This document shows, piece by piece, positions 1-9,621 of a stretch of DNA of 64,000 nucleotides (position 1 is its first letter; each line of letters begins with the position of its first letter). The position numbers were made by a program, and so were the translations under genes. Source of the stretch: Bacteroidota bacterium (GTDB lineage: Bacteria; Bacteroidota; Bacteroidia; Chitinophagales; Chitinophagaceae); the NCBI GenBank assembly GCA_018266555.1, contig JAFEAF010000004.1, positions 62,001 to 126,000 of the forward strand, in the 5' to 3' direction. Under the pieces are notes generated by a model. That model did no database searches, was not told where the DNA came from, and was given only the letters and a program-made list of their open reading frames with translations.

Positions 1-452
1 GACTGTAAAGCATATACAGCTTCATTATGCGGATGTACAGGAACTTCAGTTACCAACTCTAATTGCGTTAAGAGAGATTGGGTTTCATCTTCAGTTAATT
101 TTTCACAAACTTCATACATACCACCGGGCTGTTCTTCCAAAATATCATGCTTTTCCAGTACATGGCGAATAACTTTAATTACTCCTTCACTCGGTGGCAC
201 AACCATTAAAGCTGTTAATGCTCCATGATCAAGACGGAGCTTTGCAGCAAGAGGTAAAGGCACTCCCCTATTAGCCTTTTGAGCAGCAGGGAAAAGTATT
301 TTTTCCTCCATTTTGATATGCTTCAAAAGGCCCGTGCGAAATAAATGATATGACTCCATTTGAATATCATTTATGTTTTCTGTTGCTTTGTCTAAGAGCA
401 GTTCAATACGCCGATGATCGTTTGTAAAAAATTGATATAGTAGTTTATTCAT
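1..452 (-). CDS. Hemerythrin HHE-domain protein, C-terminus cut by window edge
   Basis: The reading frame runs from an ATG at 452 leftward off the window; 150 codons are visible with no stop. The product is a small soluble helical protein. Candidate di-iron ligands sit in hemerythrin order: H13 (NDHRRIE), H45 and E49 (HIKMEEK), H75 (LDHGAL), and H101 with the following acidic residues (KHDILEE). Hemerythrin-like proteins bind O2, NO or iron or act in redox sensing; which applies here cannot be told. The gene is divergent from the GH2 gene at 603. Family call is firm; the C-terminus is not visible. Confidence 0.82.
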   Translation of the reverse strand, partial: MNKLLYQFFTNDHRRIELLLDKATENINDIQMESYHLFRTGLLKHIKMEEKILFPAAQKANRGVPLPLAAKLRLDHGALTALMVVPPSEGVIKVIRHVLEKHDILEEQPGGMYEVCEKLTEDETQSLLTQLELVTEVPVHPHNEAVYALQ

Positions 453-578
453 ATTTTTATTAAATGGTCAACAATTGGTATAAAGGTATTAAAAGATTAA
501 TCGTTTATTTCTTTAAAAACCTGGTTGGCAATTGTATTTGTTCTTATACTATCAGAGTATCCTCAGTTTTCTTAATCA

Positions 579-586
579 TAATTTTG
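579..586 (+). promoter_or_regulatory. Candidate -7 box (TAnnTTTG) for the GH2 gene
   Basis: TAATTTTG matches the Bacteroidota -7 consensus TAnnTTTG and ends 16 bases before the ATG at 603, implying a very short leader. No good -33 TTTG was found, so this is a motif match only. Confidence 0.35.
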
Positions 587-602
587 TAACTAGAGAAGTA
601 CC

Positions 603-3200
603 ATGAATAAGTTGTTGTTGTTTTTTATAACAGGTATTTTATTATCCGTGCAGATTCATGCGCAGCGGCACATCATGTCATTCAATGACGGATGGCAGTT
701 TTTACCGAATGACAGTATGCAGTTTGCTCAACCAGGGGATTGGCAAAATATTCATATACCACATACATGGAATCTTGACGCCTACGTTACCAAAAATTAT
801 AAACGGGGGCGGTGCTGGTATCGTAAGTCATTTACTATTCCCAGGTCATTTCGAAATAAAACGATATACCTGCGCTTTGATGCAATTAATTCTTATGCCG
901 AAATATATCTTAACGGAATGTTGATCGGAAATCATAGCGGGGGTTATTCCGCCTTTAATATTTTATTGCCATCCGGCCAACTGAAAGACCACAACACCAT
1001 TATGATTTTGGTTGATAACCGCAATATTAATATACCGCCACTATCGGGAGACTTTACAATTTTTGGCGGAATATACCGTAATACATGGATGATCATACTG
1101 GAAAATCAACATTTCACGCTGGACAATTACGGTTCACCAGGTATTTTTATTTCCTCTACGGTGGTAAACAACCAAACAGCAACATTACACATAAAAGGTT
1201 CAGTCACTAATAAACAAAAAATACCTCTTACAATTCAATTGCAGATAAAAAATAATAGCAAAAATATTTTATCAAAATATATCAGGCTTCAATCTCAGGA
1301 TTTTCAAATCGGCAATCTCCTAATCCAAAACCCGGAATTATGGTCGCCCGAATCACCACATTTATATGAAGCTCAATTTTTACTTTTAAGAAAAAAAAAG
1401 ATTGTTGATCAAATAAATATCTCTTTTGGCCTTCGATGGTTCAGCGCTGATACCAAAAACGGGTTTATGCTTAATGGGAAACCGTTAAAACTAATGGGCA
1501 CAAATCGCCATCAGGATAAAGCCCCTTATGGTATAGCTGTACCGGTGAGTGTACATTGGGAAGATATGCAACTAATCAAAAATATGGGGGCCAACTTTGT
1601 CAGGTTGGCACATTACCAGCAGGATGATGAAGTCCTGAAGGCCTGTGATCGCTTGGGCTTAATTGTTTGGGAGGAAATTCCTGTTGTAGATATTATTGGC
1701 GATAACAAAATATTTTCAGGAAATGCCAAAAATATGCTGACCGAAATGATCCGCCAGCATTATAATCATCCGTCAGTTATGTTTTGGGGATTTATGAATG
1801 AAGCAATTCTTCAAGTGCCAGCCCGGATTGCTAAAGATCAACAATCGGCCTTTTATAAAAAAACTGTAGCCTTGGCAAATGAGTTGGAAATATTATTAAA
1901 AAAGGAAGACAATAGCCGATTAAGTACAATGGCTTGTGCCGGTTCTACCCTGTATAATGATATTGGCCTTAGCAATATTACCGATGTAGTAGGATGGAAT
2001 CTTTACCAGGGATGGTATGGTGGTGCTTTACAGGATTTTGAAAAATTTGCAGATGAACAACATAAGCGATACCCCGACAAACCTATCATCATAAGTGAAT
2101 TTGGTGCAGGTTCGGATATACGATTGCATTCGCACTTTTCTGAAATGTTCGATTTCTCCATTGAATATCAGCAAAAATTTCTTGAGCATTATTTACCTCA
2201 AATTATTGAGCGGCCTTACATTATCGGTGCAGCTGAATGGAATTTTATTGACTTTAACGTGGCAAGCAGGCAGGAGTCTATGCCACGTACGAACAATAAA
2301 GGCTTAACCTACAATAACCGGACAACAAAAGATATATACTATTATTTTCAATCCTTTTTAAGAAAGGATACCTCAATGGTAAGAATAACCACCCGTGATG
2401 GAGAGTTAAAGAATGCTGTTAGTGATAATGATAGTACCTTTTTCCCGATAAAAGTTTATAGCAACCAGCCTCAAATACAAATAAATATAAATGGCAAATG
2501 GTTAGAAAAGAAAAATACAAATAATTTTTTTGCAGAATGGAATGCTATTGTACATAAAGGTGAAAATAAAATAGAAGCAATCACTTCAGGAGGTTTGGGC
2601 AAAGTGGCAAAAGACACGTGTAGTATTGAAATAAATTTTACACCTTTTGAATCATTACATACATCTTTAAATAAATGGGATATTGCAATAAATGTTGGAA
2701 GCAATTGCGATTATTTTGATAAAACAAACAATACAACCTGGAATGCAGACAAACAGTACACCGCAGGCAGTTGGGGATATGTAGATGGAACTATTTTCAG
2801 GAAATCACCGGACAGGATTGGAACTACTGCTGAAATTATGGGCACCATCCAAACGCCACTATTCCAGACAGCAAGAGAAGATCTCACTACTTACAGAATA
2901 GATGCTCCTCCGGGAAAATATGATATAGAACTTGGTTTCGCTGATTTAAATAATCCTCCATCAAAACTTATGAATGAAGCAACCGATAAAAACATCTCTG
3001 CCCGTGAACAAAATATGTTTGATTTGTATATAAACGACTCGCTGTGTTTGCACCAATTCTCTCCATTTCTCATCAGCGGGAGTAATTGCGCTATTATAAA
3101 AAAAATAGAATACATCAATAATGGTAATTACATCAGCATTAGTTTTAAAAAAATAAATGGAAAAACATTTTTAAACTGCCTTCGGATTATAAAGAAATAA
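603..3200 (+). CDS. Secreted GH2 beta-galactosidase-type glycosidase with C-terminal malectin-like domain
   Basis: 865 aa with a Sec signal peptide (residues 1-21). Domain order: GH2 sugar-binding jelly roll (about 25-165), Ig-like domain (170-285), TIM barrel (290-590), a beta-rich linker, and a C-terminal malectin-like carbohydrate-binding domain (about 690-865; W-x-AD-x-x-Y pattern followed by PGKYDIELGFADL). The general acid/base is E400 in FMNE and the nucleophile E499 in ISEFG, so the enzyme should be active with a retaining mechanism in the periplasm or outside the cell. Family GH2 is certain; the substrate (beta-galactoside, glucuronide or mannoside) cannot be read from sequence. It is not in a visible operon; the next gene starts 222 bases on. 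Confidence 0.88.
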   Translation: MNKLLLFFITGILLSVQIHAQRHIMSFNDGWQFLPNDSMQFAQPGDWQNIHIPHTWNLDAYVTKNYKRGRCWYRKSFTIPRSFRNKTIYLRFDAINSYAEIYLNGMLIGNHSGGYSAFNILLPSGQLKDHNTIMILVDNRNINIPPLSGDFTIFGGIYRNTWMIILENQHFTLDNYGSPGIFISSTVVNNQTATLHIKGSVTNKQKIPLTIQLQIKNNSKNILSKYIRLQSQDFQIGNLLIQNPELWSPESPHLYEAQFLLLRKKKIVDQINISFGLRWFSADTKNGFMLNGKPLKLMGTNRHQDKAPYGIAVPVSVHWEDMQLIKNMGANFVRLAHYQQDDEVLKACDRLGLIVWEEIPVVDIIGDNKIFSGNAKNMLTEMIRQHYNHPSVMFWGFMNEAILQVPARIAKDQQSAFYKKTVALANELEILLKKEDNSRLSTMACAGSTLYNDIGLSNITDVVGWNLYQGWYGGALQDFEKFADEQHKRYPDKPIIISEFGAGSDIRLHSHFSEMFDFSIEYQQKFLEHYLPQIIERPYIIGAAEWNFIDFNVASRQESMPRTNNKGLTYNNRTTKDIYYYFQSFLRKDTSMVRITTRDGELKNAVSDNDSTFFPIKVYSNQPQIQININGKWLEKKNTNNFFAEWNAIVHKGENKIEAITSGGLGKVAKDTCSIEINFTPFESLHTSLNKWDIAINVGSNCDYFDKTNNTTWNADKQYTAGSWGYVDGTIFRKSPDRIGTTAEIMGTIQTPLFQTAREDLTTYRIDAPPGKYDIELGFADLNNPPSKLMNEATDKNISAREQNMFDLYINDSLCLHQFSPFLISGSNCAIIKKIEYINNGNYISISFKKINGKTFLNCLRIIKK

Positions 3201-3422
3201 AGCATGAATCACCAGCTTTATTCTTTGCAAAAGAGCGTATAGGATTACACCTCTAATGGTAATCGGCAAAATACCAAATAGCTGACAAATACTATTTCCG
3301 GGTATTTAAAAAAATATAAATTAACTCCCAGCAATTCGTAAAAAAACTGTCTGTTTTAACTAAACAGTTTAATTTTACCGGTGTAAATCAACAAGCTTAT
3401 AGTAATCAATAAAACCAACAAA

Positions 3423-4982
3423 ATGAGTAAACATTCTTGGGTATGTTACCTGATGATTCTAGGTATCAGCATATCAGCTAATGCACAACGGAAAGAAAAA
3501 CAAATATCAACAGAACAGCCAACCGTAAGTCAACAAGCAACGGAACCATTCAGTTATAAAAAATCTTTCACATCAGTCACACACGGAACCGTTACTCTTG
3601 AAGGGCAACTCATCAATTATGATGCAAAAACCGGGACTCTTGTTTTGATAAATTCTACAGACACTCCCGTACTCAGCATGTCTTATGTTGCCTATTTTAA
3701 AACAAATGAAGATAAAAATACCCGGCCTATCACATTCCTTTATAATGGTGGGCCGGGCAGCGCTACCATCTGGCTGCACATGGGATGCTTTGGACCACAA
3801 AAAGTGTTTCTTGATGAAAACGGAAGAACCAAAGCCCCATTTAAAACTGTAAATAATGATTATAGCCTGCTCGATGCCAGCGATCTGGTATTTATTGATG
3901 CGCCGGGCACTGGGTTTGGTGAGGTGGTGACCAAAGCAAGAGGTGGTGCAGGTGAAGGCAAAGATTTTTTTGGAATAGACCAGGATGCTGAAGCTTTTAC
4001 CAATTTTATTGAAAAATTTATTACAGAAAATAACCGATGGAATTCTCCAAAATATGTATTCGGTGAAAGTTATGGAACTTTCCGCTCCGCTGTTGTTTCT
4101 CGAATGCTTCAGGAAAGAGGCATTGCACTAAATGGTGTAATACTTCTTTCTCAATTATTATCATACAGTAATATGTCGGAGCTTGCATCTGCAAATGTGG
4201 GATCGGATCTTCCATATGTGTTGCTACTCCCCTCTTTTACGGCTACGGCCTGGTATCATCACAAATTACCCAACCAGCCAAAAGATATGGAAAGCTTGCT
4301 GAAGGAAGTGGAAAATTTTGCTCTCACCGATTATACATTAGCTCTTGCCAAAGGTGCTACACTTGATGAAATAACTTTTCACAACATCGCAAAAAAATTA
4401 CATGAATATACCGGGCTGGATCAACCACTCATAGAAAAAGGGAATTTAAGAATTTCAGGCCCTGTATTTGAAAAGAATCTGTTAGGTGACAGTTCAGAAA
4501 TTACCTGGCGCTTAGACAGCCGTTTCAAGGGAGAATCATACAATCCGCTGAGCGGATATCCCGAATACGATCCGATGGATTCCTACATTTCGCCCGCTTT
4601 CACATCTGCGTTTAACAGTTATGTAAGAGATCAATTGCATTTTGGCGATAACTTACAATACAAAACAAGCGGAAATGTTGAACCATGGGATTTTAAAAGA
4701 AAAGGTTATGTAGGTTTTCCAAATGTTATGAATGACCTGGCTCAGGCTATGATTTATGATCCCGGCATGAAAGTAATGCTGAACATGGGATATTTTGATT
4801 TAGGCACACCATATTTTGAAGGCGTTTATGAAATGCAACATTTACCTATGCCAAATTCTTTACAGAAGAATATTGAATTTCATAAATATTTATCAGGCCA
4901 CATGGTGTACCTGCACCAGGAATCACTGAAAAAACTGCATGATAATGTGAAAGATTTTATTTTAAAAACTACCGGAAAGTGA
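3423..4982 (+). CDS. Secreted S10 serine carboxypeptidase-like protein
   Basis: 519 aa with a signal peptide (about 1-21, ending NAQ). An alpha/beta-hydrolase of the S10 type is shown by the oxyanion-hole motif NGGPGSA (108-114), nucleophile S216 in GESYG, D459 in GYFDLGTP and H493 in SGHMVY, which form a full Ser-Asp-His triad. Bacterial S10 homologues remove C-terminal residues from peptides in the periplasm, and the length is normal for the family. It is a single gene followed by a clear terminator. Peptidase function is inferred from the family; an esterase or acyltransferase role is possible. Confidence 0.85.
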   Translation: MSKHSWVCYLMILGISISANAQRKEKQISTEQPTVSQQATEPFSYKKSFTSVTHGTVTLEGQLINYDAKTGTLVLINSTDTPVLSMSYVAYFKTNEDKNTRPITFLYNGGPGSATIWLHMGCFGPQKVFLDENGRTKAPFKTVNNDYSLLDASDLVFIDAPGTGFGEVVTKARGGAGEGKDFFGIDQDAEAFTNFIEKFITENNRWNSPKYVFGESYGTFRSAVVSRMLQERGIALNGVILLSQLLSYSNMSELASANVGSDLPYVLLLPSFTATAWYHHKLPNQPKDMESLLKEVENFALTDYTLALAKGATLDEITFHNIAKKLHEYTGLDQPLIEKGNLRISGPVFEKNLLGDSSEITWRLDSRFKGESYNPLSGYPEYDPMDSYISPAFTSAFNSYVRDQLHFGDNLQYKTSGNVEPWDFKRKGYVGFPNVMNDLAQAMIYDPGMKVMLNMGYFDLGTPYFEGVYEMQHLPMPNSLQKNIEFHKYLSGHMVYLHQESLKKLHDNVKDFILKTTGK

Positions 4983-5057
4983 GCGTACTCTCTTCCAACT
5001 TACATAAGCAGAACCTGTAAGTGTAATGGTAAGAAAAATAAACTAAACTCTAAAGGT

Positions 5058-5091
5058 GTGCCACGGAATAAAACTGTGGCACTTTTTTTTT
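5058..5091 (+). terminator. Rho-independent terminator after the S10 peptidase
   Basis: Perfect 7-bp stem GTGCCAC (5058-5064) / GTGGCAC (5076-5082), an 11-nt loop, then a run of nine T (5083-5091). It lies 76 bases after the peptidase stop and points in the same direction. Confidence 0.88.
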
Positions 5092-5231
5092 GCAAGAAGC
5101 TTTACCAAACTTTGAAGTATACAGGATCATTAAAAGGGAAAAAGCTACATATTCGATATTAGTAACTTGAAGCTGGCTACCATCCAAATAAAATCTTTCT
5201 TTGCACCAGCTTCTTCAATTAATTTTGCAAT

Positions 5232-6488
5232 ATGCTTCGACGAACTTTAGGAATTATTGCCAGCGGTTTTAATATGGCATTACAGGAATTGTGGAAGAAT
5301 AAACTCCGCACTTTTCTTTCATTATTCGGTATTACTATCGGCATATTTTGTATTATCGGTGTACTGGCTACAGTAAATAGCCTGGAACAAAATATTCAAA
5401 ACGAAATAAAAGGGCTTGGCACAAATACTATATATCTGGACAAATGGGATTATAGTGCCGGCGGCGGACCCGATTTTCCCTGGTGGAAATATGTTAAACG
5501 CCCATCCCCGAAATTTGATGAACTAAAACAAATTAAAGAAAGAGCTCCGAGTGCAAAATATGTCGCATTTAAAATAGAGGCACAGGACAATATCAGTTTC
5601 GAAAATACTGTCTTGTCCGGTGTAAAAATTTATGGAGTAAGTAACGAGTTCCAGTATATTCAACCTGTGGATATTTCTTACGGCCGTTATATTTCCGATG
5701 CAGATTTTGAATATGGAAATAATACCGTGGTTATTGGGAATGAAATCGCAGAAAAACTATTGGGAAATGGAGAAACTGCAGTAGGCAAACCAATTTCTAT
5801 CCGCGGAAAAAAAGGCATTGTGGTTGGCGTTTTTAAAAAACAGGGAAAATCAATGATCGGAGGTTGGGATTTTGATGCAAGTATTGTTATACCCTACAAA
5901 TTTGCGCTCACAATTATGGATGAAAAAAGATCCGATCCACTCATCATGATCCAGGGGCAAGCGAATCTAAACAGTAAGGCGCTGAAAGATGATTTAACAG
6001 GTGTGGTTCGTGCCATTCATAAATTAAATCCTACCCAGGAAAATGATTTTACATTAAATGATATTAACGATTTCAGCGCAGCTGTCAGCCAGGCCTTTAG
6101 CAGTCTTAATATCGGAGGATGGGCCATTGCTGCTTTATCATTAATTGTAGGTATGTTTGGTGTGGCCAATATTATGTTTGTTACCGTAAGAGAAAGAACC
6201 GGACAGATCGGATTAAAAAAAGCAATAGGCGCAAAGAAAAGAGTTATATTGGGTGAGTTTCTCTTGGAATCTGCATTTCTCTGCATAGTAGGCGGCCTAA
6301 TTGGCTTATTACTTGTGTTTGTGCTTACTCAAATACTATCTGGTGCCTTACATTTCCCCGTTTATATTTCCATTGGCAATATGATTATGGCAATATCCAT
6401 TTGCATTATTGTCGGCATTATGGCCGGTTTTATCCCCGCTTCGCAGGCTGCCAAAATGGACCCTGTGGTGGCGATACGAAGTAAATAA
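5232..6488 (+). CDS. ABC transporter permease, MacB/FtsX family
   Basis: 418 aa. An N-terminal membrane helix (about 25-48, in ALQELWKNKLRTFLSLFG) is followed by a periplasmic MacB_PCD-type domain (about 50-270) and three C-terminal helices (about 290-410) of the FtsX permease domain, ending PASQAAKMDPVVAIRSK, a usual MacB-type ending. Such permeases work with a separate ATPase in mechanotransmission or export; no ATPase gene is adjacent, so the partner must be elsewhere. The previous gene is terminated at 5091. A TAATTTTG box at 5220-5227 lies almost on the start codon, suggesting a near-leaderless message. Confidence 0.85.
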   Translation: MLRRTLGIIASGFNMALQELWKNKLRTFLSLFGITIGIFCIIGVLATVNSLEQNIQNEIKGLGTNTIYLDKWDYSAGGGPDFPWWKYVKRPSPKFDELKQIKERAPSAKYVAFKIEAQDNISFENTVLSGVKIYGVSNEFQYIQPVDISYGRYISDADFEYGNNTVVIGNEIAEKLLGNGETAVGKPISIRGKKGIVVGVFKKQGKSMIGGWDFDASIVIPYKFALTIMDEKRSDPLIMIQGQANLNSKALKDDLTGVVRAIHKLNPTQENDFTLNDINDFSAAVSQAFSSLNIGGWAIAALSLIVGMFGVANIMFVTVRERTGQIGLKKAIGAKKRVILGEFLLESAFLCIVGGLIGLLLVFVLTQILSGALHFPVYISIGNMIMAISICIIVGIMAGFIPASQAAKMDPVVAIRSK

Positions 6489-6551
6489 CTAAGTAGGAAA
6501 ATAAGTCAGTAAGTTTGCAATCCTGAAAAATGGTTTTCTTTATTTGCAATC

Positions 6552-7553
6552 ATGCCAACAATTCTTGCAATAGAATCTTCCTGTGATGAAACCGGTGCTG
6601 CCGTTTGCTGCGATGAAAAAATTCTTTCCAATATTATCGCAAGTCAAAAAATTCATGCTCAATATGGAGGCGTAGTTCCTGAATTGGCATCCCGTGCTCA
6701 CATGCAGAATATTGTTCCGGTAGTTGATACTGCTTTACAAAGAGCCAGAATTCAATTACAAAATATTGATGCTTTTGCATTTACTCAATCACCGGGCTTA
6801 ATAGGCGCATTGTTAGTAGGAACACAATTTACAAAATCATTGGCTCTGGCTTTAAACAAACCTTTGATTGCCGTTCATCATATGCAAGCACATGTATTGG
6901 CAAACCTGATTGCATCACCAAAGCCATCGTTTCCTTTTTTATGTTTGACCGTTAGCGGAGGGCATACTCAAATTGTATTATGTGAATCTCCAGACAAATT
7001 AAAAATATTAGGAGAAACGATGGATGATGCAGCCGGAGAAGCATTTGACAAATCTGCCAAGCTCCTGGGGCTCCCCTACCCCGGGGGCCCTTTGATAGAT
7101 AAATATGCAGGCCAGGGTGATCCAAATGCGTTTCATTTTCCCGAACCACAGGTGCCGGGGTTAAATTTTAGTTTTAGTGGATTGAAAACTTCTATTTTGT
7201 ATTTTCTGCAGGAAAAAACAAAAGAAGACACCAAATTCGTTGCAAAACATTTGAATGATATCTGTGCTTCAGTTCAGCATCGCATTATAAGCATATTGTT
7301 ACATAAACTACATAGAGCTTCACTGATTACCGGTATAAAAGACATTTGCATAGCAGGCGGCGTTTCAGCAAATAGTGGGTTACGGAAAGCATTTAAAGAA
7401 CTGGGTGATAAAAATAGATGGAATACATTTATTCCTGCATTCGAGTACTGTACCGATAATGCAGCAATGATAGCCATAACAGGATATTACAAATATTTGT
7501 CAGGCGAGTTTTCAGATTTTTCTGTCAGTGCTTCAGCAAGAGCAAGCTGGTAA
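6552..7553 (+). CDS. tsaD: tRNA N6-adenosine threonylcarbamoyltransferase TsaD
   Basis: 333 aa, cytoplasmic, full length. TsaD transfers the threonylcarbamoyl group to A37 of ANN-decoding tRNAs (t6A). The start MPTILAIESSCDETGAA is the family signature. The metal-binding HxxxH is H110/H114 in HHMQAH, followed by the ASKHA nucleotide-binding motifs VSGGHTQIV and GEAFDKSAKLLGLPYPGG, and SGLKTS. The ATG at 6552 gives the canonical N-terminus. It stands 63 bases after the permease gene and 70 bases before trmN6 on the same strand. Confidence 0.97.
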   Translation: MPTILAIESSCDETGAAVCCDEKILSNIIASQKIHAQYGGVVPELASRAHMQNIVPVVDTALQRARIQLQNIDAFAFTQSPGLIGALLVGTQFTKSLALALNKPLIAVHHMQAHVLANLIASPKPSFPFLCLTVSGGHTQIVLCESPDKLKILGETMDDAAGEAFDKSAKLLGLPYPGGPLIDKYAGQGDPNAFHFPEPQVPGLNFSFSGLKTSILYFLQEKTKEDTKFVAKHLNDICASVQHRIISILLHKLHRASLITGIKDICIAGGVSANSGLRKAFKELGDKNRWNTFIPAFEYCTDNAAMIAITGYYKYLSGEFSDFSVSASARASW

Positions 7554-7623
7554 TAAAGGTAAAAATTTGATATTGGTTATTTTGTAGCAAACCTCGAACT
7601 TCGGAAACACAATTTTGAGCACT

Positions 7624-8355
7624 ATGCCCAACAGTTATTTTCAACTAAAACAATTTACGATTCACCAGGATAAATGTGCAATGAAAGTAACTACGGATGC
7701 TTGTTTGTTCGGTGCCTGGATTGCTCATCAAATTAAAAAGGAAGAGAGGGTGTTTTGCAAAGCGCTTGAAGTAGGGACAGGCACCGGATTGCTCCCCTTA
7801 ATGGTTGCGCAAAAAAGTGAATTAAATATTGACACCATTGAAATAGATGATGCTGCTTTTGAACAAGTGAAAAATAATATTGCTGCAACTCCCTGGATTG
7901 AACGGATCGTATCATTTCACGGCGATGCCCGGAATTTTGAGTTTAAAAGCCAATACGATATAATTTTCAGTAACCCCCCTTTTTATGAAGATGATTTGAA
8001 ATCGGATGACCCAAAACGAAATATTGCCTTACATGGAAATGAATTGTCTTTTGATGATATGATGAGATTGATCCAGTACAATTTATCGCCTGAAGGAATT
8101 TTCTTTTTGTTACTCCCCTATAAACGAAAAAATGAAATCAGACCTCTTCTTAAACAACATGATTTAAGCCTGCTGCATATCACAATGGTCCGCCAATCCG
8201 TTACACATGATTATTTTCGCCTTATGCTGAAGGGAAAAATTAAAACACAGAAACATTCAGAGTTCTTTTTTGATGAAATTTCAATTTGGGATGAAAAACG
8301 GCAATACACGGAAGACTTTAAAAATTTATTGAGAGATTATTATTTGTATTTATAA
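7624..8355 (+). CDS. tRNA1(Val) adenine-37 N6-methyltransferase (TrmN6 type)
   Basis: About 243 aa. Class I SAM-dependent methyltransferase: LEVGTGTGLLPLMVAQ is motif I, and SNPPFYEDDL holds the NPPF catalytic tetrad of amino-N6 methyltransferases. The opening FQLKQFTIHQDKCAMKVTTDACLFGAW is characteristic of TrmN6 (YfiC), which makes m6A37 in tRNA-Val. I chose the ATG at 7624; an in-frame TTG at 7615 would add three residues. It follows tsaD, another tRNA A37-modification gene, which fits a shared tRNA role. It is convergent with the next gene, six bases apart. Confidence 0.88.
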   Translation: MPNSYFQLKQFTIHQDKCAMKVTTDACLFGAWIAHQIKKEERVFCKALEVGTGTGLLPLMVAQKSELNIDTIEIDDAAFEQVKNNIAATPWIERIVSFHGDARNFEFKSQYDIIFSNPPFYEDDLKSDDPKRNIALHGNELSFDDMMRLIQYNLSPEGIFFLLLPYKRKNEIRPLLKQHDLSLLHITMVRQSVTHDYFRLMLKGKIKTQKHSEFFFDEISIWDEKRQYTEDFKNLLRDYYLYL

Positions 8356-8361
8356 ATCTGC

Positions 8362-9570
8362 TCACTCAGAATTGCCATCAACATAATCTTTCAGGTATTC
8401 AAAATAATTGGTAAGCTTCCCGTTTTTCACAATAGTGGCTTTATCTAGCTTTGGTGAGCCATTTCCCAACAAATCTTCAAATACCTGCTTAATCAACTGT
8501 TCACCAAAATATCGTGAGGCATCCCTCGGCAGTTCATTAGGCAGGTTACCTACAGCCATTATATCCACTGATCCGTTTAGATAAGGGTCTGTTTTCTGAA
8601 ATGTTTTTTTGTCCACCCCATACACCGGATCTTCAATACTTTGGTCTCCCAGATTAATGGGAACTGATCCTCCGCTATCATCTGTTATATCAGCTATTGT
8701 TTGAAGCCGAAAATTTGGATCCTGTATTACTTCTTTATCAAACAACCTGGGAATATTTTGATCCCAAAAAACACCATTCATCAACATATCGCTGCTATAT
8801 GCATACGGGAGATATTTACAATCATACTCCTCCGGGTGAGTATGAAAATGCTCCCGGCTATAGCGTTTCGTTTTTTTATGCTCATACAGATCAGCGCCTT
8901 TTATTTGGGTATAAACAGGATAAGAAAAATCTCTTGATAAAAACTCATCGGGTTCAATTTCATGAATACCCATTAGATTCATAATTTCTAAAATACCATG
9001 CGCCACTCTTCCTGAACCGGTCATAACAATCTTCATCCTTGGAAGCTTCAAACCAAAATATGTATGAATTAATTCCCTGAAACTTCTTTGTTTGTAAACT
9101 CTTTCCAAATTAAAAGTTCCGGTTCGTATTCCATAAGCCATCATACCATTATGTGCGCCAACAACACCCGCAAAAAAACCGAACCCGATAATCCGTTCCC
9201 CATCTTCATGTTCCAGGCACTCATAATCTATCAAAGTAATCCTTCGTTCCAAAATAGTCTGAAGCATTTGCCTGTTTCGGGGTTGTTTTTTCCGTGTATG
9301 TGAAAAAAATAAATATGTTTTCCCTGAGATCAATTGCTCAACCGGCACTTCTTTTATTCCTAAAATGATATTACAATCATTCAAATTGTCCGTTATTTCC
9401 ACACCTGCCATCTGGTATTCTTTGTCTGTAAAGCAGCGTTGCGGTGAACTTTGTGCAAGAACCTTCACTGAATCTGAATTTTTATGAATCCATTTACATT
9501 GCGCCGGAGTGAGGGCCACCCGGTTATCAGCCGGTATTTTTCCTTCTTTAATAAGTCCAATCCTGATCAT
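8362..9570 (-). CDS. Saccharopine/alanine dehydrogenase-family NAD(P) oxidoreductase (Lys1-like)
   Basis: 402 aa, cytoplasmic. The N-terminal half matches the alanine dehydrogenase/transhydrogenase fold (IGLIKEGKIPADNRVALTP; about 1-140). FFSHTRKKQ, LIDYECLE and GFGFFAGVVGAHNG resemble fungal Lys1 saccharopine dehydrogenase rather than true alanine dehydrogenase. A Rossmann segment follows (about 185-280, IVMTGSGRVAHG). The likely reaction is oxidative deamination of an amino-acid conjugate with NAD(P), but no other lysine-pathway gene is near. It is divergent from hscB with only 51 bases between the two ATGs. Family call good, substrate uncertain. Confidence 0.72.
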   Translation of the reverse strand: MIRIGLIKEGKIPADNRVALTPAQCKWIHKNSDSVKVLAQSSPQRCFTDKEYQMAGVEITDNLNDCNIILGIKEVPVEQLISGKTYLFFSHTRKKQPRNRQMLQTILERRITLIDYECLEHEDGERIIGFGFFAGVVGAHNGMMAYGIRTGTFNLERVYKQRSFRELIHTYFGLKLPRMKIVMTGSGRVAHGILEIMNLMGIHEIEPDEFLSRDFSYPVYTQIKGADLYEHKKTKRYSREHFHTHPEEYDCKYLPYAYSSDMLMNGVFWDQNIPRLFDKEVIQDPNFRLQTIADITDDSGGSVPINLGDQSIEDPVYGVDKKTFQKTDPYLNGSVDIMAVGNLPNELPRDASRYFGEQLIKQVFEDLLGNGSPKLDKATIVKNGKLTNYFEYLKDYVDGNSE

Positions 9571-9575
9571 AATTG

Positions 9576-9583
9576 TAATTTTG
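9576..9583 (+). promoter_or_regulatory. Candidate -7 box for hscB
   Basis: TAATTTTG (consensus TAnnTTTG) in the 51-base gap, 38 bases before the hscB ATG. Its -33 region would lie inside the divergent dehydrogenase gene; no clear TTTG is seen there. Confidence 0.4.
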
Positions 9584-9604
9584 CAGAGGCAATAGAAATC
9601 GCTG

Positions 9605-9612
9605 CAAAATTA
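9605..9612 (-). promoter_or_regulatory. Candidate -7 box for the Lys1-like dehydrogenase
   Basis: On the minus strand this reads TAATTTTG, 34 bases before the dehydrogenase ATG at 9570. It faces the hscB box at 9576-9583, so the two divergent promoters would overlap. Confidence 0.4.
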
Positions 9613-9621
9613 AGGCATCAC

